A program made the position numbers and the translations under genes. Under the pieces are notes generated by a model, which did no database searches, was not told the DNA's origin, and saw only the letters and a program-made list of their open reading frames with translations. Positions 55,601 through 64,000 of a stretch of 64,000 nt of DNA are shown one piece after another (position 1 is the first letter of the stretch; each line of letters begins with the position of its first letter). The DNA is from Apoderus coryli (Eukaryota > Arthropoda > Insecta > Coleoptera > Attelabidae), in NCBI GenBank assembly GCA_911728435.2, contig OU452199.1, positions 44,967,004 through 45,031,003 of the forward strand. Reading direction: 5' to 3'.

Positions 55601-56276
55601 ATTTTATCAATAGAATAGAACTAAGATAAATGGCAATTTAGAAATTTTTGTAGGTTGACGAATTACCGGAAAATTATTTTTGAATTTTTTACAGCCGTCT
55701 TAATTTTTTTCCCCACAGCTGATTCTCGTGTTTATAGCAACTTTAATATTGAGCAAAGGTATGTGTTGATGACTTTACCTTTTTCACTTACCCAACCGGT
55801 TTCGAAAGGGACAGAATCCCCTTAAGCTCTCTCTCAGTCTACGTGACTGGACTCGAATATCTGTTCGTAAAGCTTCCACTCAGTATAAGTAGACATTATA
55901 GGCCCATTTTTACGAAATGAAATATATGTCTGGTAAGTAGAATGAGTATGTATGTGCGGGAATAGAGTTTACTAGGTATGCATACGAGAGGTATGTACCT
56001 ATATGTAAAGGCCTCTAGGATCCAAACATGATACTGGGAAAATGGAAAAACGGTGTACGTTTGACCTCCGCCTCCAAGGGATGGATTGCTATACATTCTA
56101 CCTCTATAGCACTAACACATATTTCATAGAAAGTTATCTGGTCAATATTTGTTTTGTGTTTGAAAAATTTAAATTTAGCAGTTGATTAGAAATATATTTT
56201 ATTGTTACACTAATTAATTACAATTTTAAAAATTACAATTTTAAAAAATCTCGGTACAACAGTTGTTTTTTTAGTA
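55601..56276. other. Intronic DNA, no gene
   Basis: Nothing recognised; ends at the TA before the next mariner. Confidence 0.4.
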
Positions 56277-56333
56277 TACAGGGTGTCCGGAAAAAGGAGG
56301 TCAATCCGTTAACCACAGATTCCTTGAGCAAAA

Positions 56334-56911
56334 ATACGTTTTCAAATTAAACTTAAAATACCAAGTTTCGCAGGGGAAGATATGCTCTAGCTTGTTTCGC
56401 CTTAAGTTCGGCTCATCAGTTGTGGAGGAACCACAAGACAAGTTTCTTTTGTTAAATGTTCAAAAGGATTTTCGAGGAAGAGAAAAGATCGCAAGATCAT
56501 CTCAAAATCGCAAAACATCTTCGGTCAAATGACAAAGTCGTAAGACAGTCAAGGTCCGATCGTTTGATGTGCGAAAATTCTCGATTTTCCAATGCTTTTT
56601 GCAAAGAACGAAATCTCAGCTTTTGCTTTGAGAAAGATTCTGCTTTTGACAAATTAGACTTTTGCTTTGAGTCGGGCTCTGCTTTTGCTTTGAAAAAACA
56701 TGATTTACACAGCTTTGGGACTGATTTTGTCCTACTGAAGAGACCAATAAGGTCGAAAGCTATGATACCTTCCGTTTCAATGAAAACTATTTTGGTTTTA
56801 TCCAATACGTTTTCAAATTAAACTTAAATACCCAGTTTCGCTGGGGAAGATTTCGCCTTAAGTTCGGCTCATCAGTTGTGGAGGAACCACAAGACAAGTT
56901 TCTTTTGTTAA
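56334..56911. repeat. Direct repeats (122 and 107 bp) around a 349-bp spacer
   Basis: 56334-56455 and 56805-56911 share ATACGTTTTCAAATTAAACT, TTCGCCTTAAGTTCGGCTCA and AACCACAAGACAAGTTTC; the first copy has an extra ~13 bases. The spacer contains runs of CTTTTGCTTTGA-like words and is open on both strands without a recognisable domain. It resembles a miniature terminal-repeat insertion but lacks TG...CA ends. Confidence 0.75.
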
Positions 56912-56979
56912 TAGTTAAATATTATTTATTTAAACATATTATTTTAAAAAAGTAACTACATAAACATTAGAAAAACTAC

Positions 56980-57720
56980 CAGTCTAAAGAAATTGCTCGA
57001 TATGACCCCCATTTTTTTCAATGCATATGCGAGCTCTTTTTCGTAAAGAAAATCTTAGTCTTTGAAAAATATGAGGCTTCAACCTAAAGTCTTACCCAGC
57101 TTGTAAGATTCTCTCTATTAAATGATTTTCACTCAAAATCGGAACCTTAGAAACAAAATCTTTCATACAACCTCAGACTGAATAGTCCAAGAGAGTAAGA
57201 TCTGGGGATCGTGGTGGACATTTAACATCTTGGCCTCGCCCAATCCAGCGTTGGGGAAAGTTTTCAGGTAAGTATCTCCTTACATTCCTAGCAAAATGTG
57301 CTTGTGCACCATCAAGTTGAAACCAAATTATTTATCTAATTAAGAGAGACAAATCGTCAAGTAAATCGGGCAGTATGTTTTGAAGAAATGCTAAAAATGA
57401 ATCACCAGTCAAATTCCCTGGTAAAATTACAGGACCCAAAAATAAATTATCCACGACACCAACCCACACGTTGACTTTGAAGTTTACTTGATGATGTGTC
57501 TCTACTAGGCCAAGAGGATTTTCTTCTGTCCAGATATGTGTATTATGATTATTTGAGACCCCGATTCTGTCATGCATTTCGCATATCCACCTACATGGTC
57601 TAGATCTCAGCTCAAGGTCTTGAGGCAGCAGAGATTGTACTTCTTGAATGTGGTAGAGGTAAAGCTGCTGTCTTTTTAAAATCTGGTGTACTTCAGATTT
57701 TCAACCTGTCGGGCAGGAAC
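56980..57720 (-). pseudogene. DD41D mariner transposase relic
   Basis: Minus strand: HIQEVQSLLPQDLELRSRPC, MHDRIGVSNNHNTHIWTEEN, VNFKVNVWVGVVDNLFLGPV, FLAFLQNILPDLLDDL; then, after a stop near 57331, FQLDGAQAHFARNVRRYLPE (second catalytic Asp) and PPRSPDLTLLDYSV (third, 41 residues later). The region with the first Asp is deleted before MHDR. Related to the transposases at 1021-2105 and 37117-40754. Confidence 0.8.
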
Positions 57721-58300
57721 TCTGGTACTGATATTTGGTGTCTCCTCGATGCTTGTTAAAATACTAATTTGACAACAATAAAACATTGCATAAGTAGGTA
57801 TCCAAGGAACACCAGAGTGGCTTGATATTTCAACATTATAAGTTTAGTCAGAGCCGCCGAGGCATCAAACAAGACCCAATACTTTTCGAAATATCTCAAA
57901 AACAAATGATTTTATCAAAATTTTATAAGAGTTAAAAAATCTTCAAAAATACATAGTAACCTATAAACACTTAGTTGGAAAGTCATTGGCGTACGTAATA
58001 AAAAATTGGGGGGTCAATGGGTGCTGAACATCCCGTATTTTGGCTATTAAGAAATGGTTTTTTGTGTTGTTTTTTGGAAAGAAGTAGCTCTTTATGCTGA
58101 AGCAACACACTAAATTTGAATTCAATATCTCAATAAATACTAGAATTATTTAAAAATATTGGTTTTAACTTTTCAACTTTGACGCCCTGTATATCGAACA
58201 TGGAGGGCTAAAATGAAAAACAACATCTTAAAACTCATATTATTTTTGCTCAAAGAATCTGTGATTAACGGATTGCCCTCCTTTTTCCGGACACCCTGTA

Positions 58301-59038
58301 TGTTGCTGAAGATGTCGTAGTAGCCACCGACCGATCCAATACTATAAAAAGTTTTCGAAAATATGAGTTGAACATCAAATAGGCAACGCCCGGAAATTTC
58401 TTTAATGGGTTTTCTGGAACATTTTGTCAAGAAATAGATGAGAAAACATGAGATGAATAAAATTAAAACACAGCAATCAGTTGTATTATGTAACAATTCG
58501 AAGACCTTGTAGAGAAAATTGTAATTCAATTCAAAATAATCGATAAGGAAATATGAAAACAAAACCTTTGTTGTTTGCGTATATAAAATAATATTAGTGT
58601 TGATTTCACAATGTCCTGAACTGTTTTATAAATTGCGGTAATCACAAATAACCGAAAACTATTGATCTAATTAATGTACCAGAGAATAAATTCAATAAAA
58701 TTCGACCTAATTAGAACAAAATACTAATTAGTAGCAGAGTAATTAATTATCCTAAATGACATAAATTGATTTATATTAAATACGATATAATATATATATC
58801 GATATTTGGGCAATTATACAGGTAACTAATATATCTACATGTATATGAGCTATAACATGATTTATAGAGCATTTAATTAATCACTATTATGTGATAGTTT
58901 ATCTATACCTAATTAGGCAATAGATTATTTTATAGGATAAGTTTATGTCTGTTTCTCATAGTGTACCGTGGAGACAAGTATCATGAGAATCAACAAGTGA
59001 AAAATATCCAAATCCACCGTCATTGATATTATAAATAC
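58301..59038. other. Intronic DNA, no gene
   Basis: AT-rich; nothing recognised before the LTR. Confidence 0.5.
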
Positions 59039-59700
59039 TGTCACACCCGGTATATTGTAATAAAAATATTGCATCCGGTCAAACTAGCTATTTTACGCTG
59101 ATTTAATAAATTATAAAAATTTATACAAGTCATGACTTTAGCATGGGTATTGTACCTAATAGACAAATTGCAAAGTCAACAAAGTAAAGTTATAAATATT
59201 GTTGTAACAGGAAGTTACGGGGGATTTTGATTTCCACTTCGGTGTAGTAAAGATTGAAGAGAGTGGTTGGAGACTTGGCGGCTCGGACCATGAAGTCTCC
59301 CCGCGTTGGAGCATATATGTGTCCGAATGCTCCGCCAGGTTCTCTAACCACAAAACTCTCTTTTTTGGGGTTCTTGGGTAGTGTCATTTAAGTTTTACGG
59401 TTTATCAACGCGAAGTTATAATTTAATATTAATAATTCTGAACGTTTCTTTTTAAACTAAAAAAAAGATCAGCTGTGTCGAGGATGATGTTTGAAATGTA
59501 AGTACCAATTTTTATATATTGTAATTGCTGAATTTATTTGTTCTTTTTCCATTGAATTGATTTTCTTATATTTTAAATAGTTGATTTAATAAATAATAGT
59601 AAAATATATTTGACTGTCCATTTCATTTCAACATTTCTAATTCTATTTCTATTAAAGTTATTCTCTTATATTCATTTTTAATTATTATTTTTGTGTGACA
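59039..59700 (+). repeat. Left LTR, 662 bp
   Basis: Starts TGTCACA and ends TGTGACA, inverted termini of 7 bp. Bases 59039-59185 match 63598-63744 with a single change; the remaining ~500 bases are only distantly similar to the right LTR. The middle contains a GC-richer stretch (~59260-59350). Confidence 0.8.
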
Positions 59701-60364
59701 TGGTGGAGGCGCTAAACCACTACATTTTATGATGGCTTGTGGAACGTTACGTTTCTCAGTTTGTTAGTTATTATTTATTAATTTTCTGAAAAAAGGACAA
59801 GAAGTGTAATAATAAGATTTGCGATATATTTTTTTTAAATTATTTAGTTATTCAGTGTGATTTTTAAAAAGTATTTTCTGATATTTACCTGTGCGGATTA
59901 AAAATTTAATTTGTACTAAGGTATTATTATTATTATTTTTTTTTTATTTTGCTAGTATTGATTTTTTTTTTATCTTTCATACGAGGTAATTTAATATTTT
60001 AAGATTTTAAAAGAAAATATATAATTTTTTTTACATGGATATTTTTAATGAAGTTGACGACCTGAGCATAGGCTCAAATTAACCAATAAACGACAATAAA
60101 ATATTTAATTATTATGACATGAGAAATGAAGGACTATAATAGTATTTACAAATTGCGATGAGATGTAGTTTAAAATATTTAAAAATATAGACAGTGGAAT
60201 TGTAGGAACGCGTGATGTCGCGTTAAATAAGCTTAGTTAGCTGTAAAATTGTTTACAAAATGTAGGTCAGGATCTATAAGTCAAGTAACTATAAGGTCAA
60301 GGACAATAATTGTAGACGTTTTATTGCAGCTAATGACCGTTAAATATGGTATAGATTTTTTTTT

Positions 60365-61045
60365 TTTTATTAGAAGGATGGGACGGATAGTTTCCCTGAT
60401 AGAATACGTACGTAGGTAGTACGAAAGTATAAAAAGGCAGTGATTATGTAGGTTAAAAATATTAGAAGTATGGGACGGATAGTTTCCCTGATAGAAAACG
60501 TACGTGGGTAGTACGAAAGTATAAAAAGGCAGTGAATGTGTAGGTTTAAAATGAAAATAAAAGTGAGATTTTCATGAAGAATACCAATATGGCGACATGT
60601 TAGTCAAGCATGGAATGTCAGAATAGAGAAATTTTATCTAAGGAGATAATAGAAAATAAACTTGAATAATTTCGTCTTTTAATCTGATCGTCAGCTACAA
60701 AATGTTAGACTTTCTAATGATTTTTAAGTATAAATATTGAATTACCCTGTATATAGAGATATTTAAAGTGAAGTATAGCGTGTGTATATATAATGATGAT
60801 TAGATATAGAGAAGAACTACATTGGGGGAAACGTAATTTTTTTTTCTATTTTTACGGCAACTTGCAAACATTTTAATTATTTAAGGATCGACGACAAAAC
60901 TGTATATATAATATTAGTAATATTTTGTATTATACTAGGTACTACCTCGATAATATTTTATTATAGTTATTAAAATGTAGTATAAATATCTATTATTTAG
61001 GAGGATGGGATAAATAGTTTCCCTGATGAGTCAGTCATGGAAGGT
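60365..61045. repeat. Internal direct repeats, ~92-bp unit, of the LTR element
   Basis: Two adjacent copies start at 60373 and 60465 and share ATGGGACGGATAGTTTCCCT, GTACGAAAGTATAAAAAGGC and GTAGGTT. A third, partial copy starts at ~61001 (GAGGATGGGATAAATAGTTT). Non-coding. Confidence 0.8.
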
Positions 61046-63047
61046 GACATCATAAAAAACTGTAACTTAATTTGAATTCTTGCAACAAAATGCAAGCATT
61101 TTTAATTATTTACAACGACAACACAGTATATTATATTGTTAATATTATTTTGTATTATACGTCCACTTCGATAATATTAATTAATATTTATTAAAACGAC
61201 ATACGGTCTAGTTAAGACGTTTTGTATATAAATTGTATAAAATCATGAATACTGAAAGGATTATTGTAATAACTATAATTTTTTTGCTACAGTTTTAAAA
61301 CTATTAGTTGAGGAATACGGTTTATTCCAAGTACATGTTTAATTATAAAGAACCATTATTTTATTATTTCATCATATTTTATTTTGAATGGGATGAGTAA
61401 TGACAAGCAACGATACACCAGTATTGGGAGGTACATAATGCTTTCGGCCAAAGGTAATTATTGTAACTCTTACAAGAAAGCTGGTCACACATTTTCCTAC
61501 ACAACATACCATATTGTATATAATATAAACTAAGCTTCGACTTCTAATTTTTAAAGTAAAAGGGTAGGTTATATACCTAATAGTTTAAATTGGGAAATAA
61601 TTTGAGGTGTACAGTATGAACTAAGTTAATATTTAAGACATTCTTATAAGAATACTTTAATACGAGGGATAGTTACAGATTTAACTATGGAAGAATAAAA
61701 CAGGTTAATATCAGAAAAAGTACTTTGATAATTTTAGCAGAGTAGAATGACATTAATATTTTTTTCTTTTTACTAGGAATTATGGGAAAATACAAATTTT
61801 AAAAACAATAATGTATTATCAATGAAAGAGTTGCTCAGTTCCAGAATAATAGATTATTATAATGAAACATATATAATATATATTTATTTACTTACTTTTA
61901 ACTTAAAACAAATTTTAATTTAACAAACTTTAATTTTGCAACTCTGGAGTTGAGTAACATACTACCATTGATAATACACGCAAGAATATTAACTTCAAAT
62001 AATATGCTGTCGACCAAGAAAACGACTTTTCGGACAGCATTTCCAAAACAATTTAAAAAATATAATATTTCAAAACTTATCTTTAAAAAAGGGAATCCTG
62101 ATCTCAGTATATCCTAAAATGGCTTTCACACTTCACAATTTCCACGCTAAACTACAACTTCAAGACTTAATAATTCCACACCATTTTTTTTAAACAACTA
62201 ATAACTTTTATTTTTCACAAAACCCTCGTCAACATAATGTTGAGAGGGAATACCGAATTATCAGAACCAAAGTTAAATTGAAAATTCAAAAATGTCAATT
62301 GATACTAAAGTCTTATTACTTAAGATATTCATTATCCGACAGACCGACAAAAACTGAGGTTTTCAGTTCCAAAAACCGTTAAATTCATAAAACTGCAAAT
62401 GCAACAAAACAAGAAAAATCGTTAATTCTAGAAGACAAACTAAGAATGCTGAGGAATCCCGATAATTTTCCAAGAAAATTGTAGCAAATAATGTGGGAAA
62501 CAAGCCATTTCAACATAACTTCTCTAAAAGTGAAATTTAATGCTTTATACCGATAAGATAACAAATGTGTCTTATTTTCCTTAATATGTTATACTCAAAA
62601 TAACATATTTGTACACATATTATGCAAATGAATGCAAAAATTTCCATATACGTGCCAAAAATGGACATGCGGAATTTCTAAAAATAATTAATTTAATATG
62701 AAAATCATTTAATTTTAACAGTTTTTAATTTTTTATTTATAATCAGATATTTAAATAAGAGCATATATTGATACTTTTCTTTTTCTTTTTTGCATGATCT
62801 ACTGTATCAAACGCCCATTACGACATGAGCCGCAAGACAACCAGCAACCATCACTAAATCACTGAGGAAAGCGGAGACGGGAGTTACGAAATGAGAACAA
62901 AGACGATGACAATTGATACGAAAAAGTTTGCTCAAGCAACGATGAGACAATTCCACATCTCCATAACACCCAAATTTCAACCAGACAACAACCACGGGGA
63001 ACGAAAATCTCGTATAATGATGTTCCTCCTTCAGTCGAGCTGAATAG

Positions 63048-63398
63048 ATGGAAGTGAAAATCGAACGATTAGGTGTACACACTACACATCTAAACGATTC
63101 GATACAAATTTATCAACCAATGAGATGCAATAAAGAGGACGCCTATGGTCAAGCAAGACGAGTAAGCAGAACCATCCAATTTGGCGCCTTACAACAACAA
63201 TTGGAGATGTCAGCAACTTCCAACCAAATGATGGCAAACTCCCTCCCCGCAAGTACCAGTGATATGATGGCAGAATTTCCAGCTACAACGAACAAAAGCA
63301 TAAGATGGTTCAAGGACAACCAACTCCAGGGCAAACATTGTATTTTATATTTAACAATTTTTGTAAAGACATGCAAAAACAGTAATAATTTCTTTTAA
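63048..63398 (+). other. Unrecognised open frame before the right LTR
   Basis: 116 residues from a Met, rich in Gln, Ser, Thr and Met (e.g. GALQQQLEMSATSNQMM), with higher GC than its surroundings (~62810-63340). I see no known domain. It could be a decayed gag or accessory frame of the LTR element, or spurious. Confidence 0.25.
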
Positions 63399-63597
63399 CT
63401 AATATAATTTTTTTTCTTTTTACAACTTTATACACTTTTGAAAAATATTTTAATTCATATATATATATAGGATATACTATTGTATGCGGCACAGTTGATA
63501 TTTACGAATACATTTTTTTTTTTTTATTTTTTAAACTTTAAACATTAGCGTCCCAGCAAAGGCAAAAATGGGGGCCATTTTTTCGTGAGTCCGGGGA

Positions 63598-64000
63598 TGT
63601 CACACCCGGTATATTGTAATAAAAATATTGCATCCGGTCAAACTAGCTATTTTACGCTGATTTAATAAATTATAAAAATTTATACAAGTCATGACTTTAG
63701 CATGGGTATTGTACCTAATAGACAAATTGCAAAGTCAGCAAAAAACGGTACGATCGAGGCTAAGAATAGAAAATTGCATTGGTAGATATTCGGAAGAGTG
63801 GAGATAATCAAAGGTTATAAATTTTAACGCAACAGGAAAAACGGGGTCTTCTCTCCAAACTTCGGCGAAGTAAACTTCGGGTCCTAGAAGCGCTAATTCC
63901 CCCCGTTGGGTATAGCGACTTAAGATTTATAGTTTATTTTAACGCGAATTAATTTCAAGAGTAACTATTATTAAATATTTATAAACTTTAACAATTCTTT
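63598..64000 (+). repeat. Right LTR, truncated by the window
   Basis: Starts TGTCACACCCGG. After the first 147 bases it diverges from the left LTR, although it keeps a similar order of landmarks (AACAGGAA, CTTCGG.G.AGTAAA, CCCCGTTGG, AACGCGAA). Its expected end is near 64260. Confidence 0.75.

Larger units (their letters stand above)
56279..58298 (-). mobile_element. DD41D-type mariner with CAGGGTGTCCGG ends
   Basis: Flanked by TA (56277-56278, 58299-58300). Inverted ends of ~55 bp: CAGGGTGTCCGGAAAAAGGA, CAATCCGTTAA, CACAGATTC and TTGAGCAAAAATA, with the complement at the right. 2020 bp including an insertion or duplication at 56334-56911. The transposase on the minus strand is decayed. Confidence 0.9.
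59039..64000 (+). mobile_element. LTR retrotransposon derivative with non-coding interior (right end outside window)
   Basis: Two copies of the LTR start TGTCACACCCGG at 59039 and 63598 (4559 bp apart). The left LTR is followed by TGG (59701), as at a tRNA primer-binding site; the right LTR is preceded by GAGTCCGGGGA, a purine-rich tract. No gag or pol protein is recognisable in the ~3.9-kb interior, so it resembles a large non-autonomous (LARD-type) element. The right LTR is cut by the window edge. Confidence 0.8.

Noticed and set aside
56456..56821. 121-codon plus and 102-codon minus frames
   Set aside because: Both derive from the repeated CTTTTGCTTTGA words in the spacer of the direct-repeat cassette; open on both strands because stops are rare in such words.
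59156..59387. Candidate first Ig exon of the Side gene
   Set aside because: The sequence lies within the left LTR (part of the TGTCACACCCGG repeat) and has no Ig cysteine/tryptophan pattern.
60365..60560. CRISPR-like array
   Set aside because: Only two adjacent ~92-bp tandem copies plus a distant partial one, inside an LTR element of a eukaryote; no spacer pattern.

Overview
This is a stretch of eukaryotic, almost certainly insect, nuclear genome. It is AT-rich, has spliced exons with GT/AG borders, and is crowded with arthropod-type transposable elements. No bacterial gene organisation is present. I cannot fix the species; a beetle or another insect with a large genome fits.

The only host gene I can support lies on the minus strand. 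Five exons (52143-51992, 41869-41725, 41661-41531, 31722-31563, 15133-14840) join in a continuous reading frame and encode three consecutive immunoglobulin domains of a cell-adhesion protein of the Sidestep (Side) family. The exons carry the paired Ig cysteines and tryptophans and the family's typical ends. The signal peptide and first Ig domain must lie right of the window. Later Ig/FN3 and membrane exons must lie left of base 14840, probably outside the window. Everything else is intron, up to about 16 kb between exons, filled with nested mobile DNA.

Layout, left to right. 1-15 kb: DD41D mariner; 5'-truncated non-LTR element (minus); element with long inverted ends carrying a piggyBac-like fragment; non-LTR fragment (plus); 658-bp foldback element; mariner relic (minus); 4-kb non-LTR element with a mariner in its 3' UTR; first Ig exon. 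15-33 kb: two P-superfamily relics with THAP domains, a gag-like ORF1 split by a hAT-like MITE, a solo LTR, two more non-LTR copies, a perfect 54-bp hairpin, a 172-bp tandem repeat and a Ginger-like integrase relic. 33-46 kb: an expanded tandem-repeat block, then a 5.1-kb mariner with ~670-bp inverted repeats and a piggyBac inside its transposase gene, two adjacent Ig exons and more non-LTR copies. 46.8-51.8 kb: a PIF/Harbinger element containing several other insertions. 53-64 kb: a non-LTR copy interrupted by a dimeric 131/127-bp satellite, another DD41D mariner, and an LTR element with a non-coding interior that runs off the right edge.

All mobile-element genes I could read carry frameshifts, stops, truncations or lost catalytic residues. 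I found no operon-like cassette, CRISPR array or clearly new multi-gene system. The most unusual signals are structural: stacked CAGGG ends inside one long inverted repeat, a higher-order satellite whose monomers carry a mariner-like end, an LTR pair that matches only over its first 147 bp, and related short and expanded copies of one repeat family.
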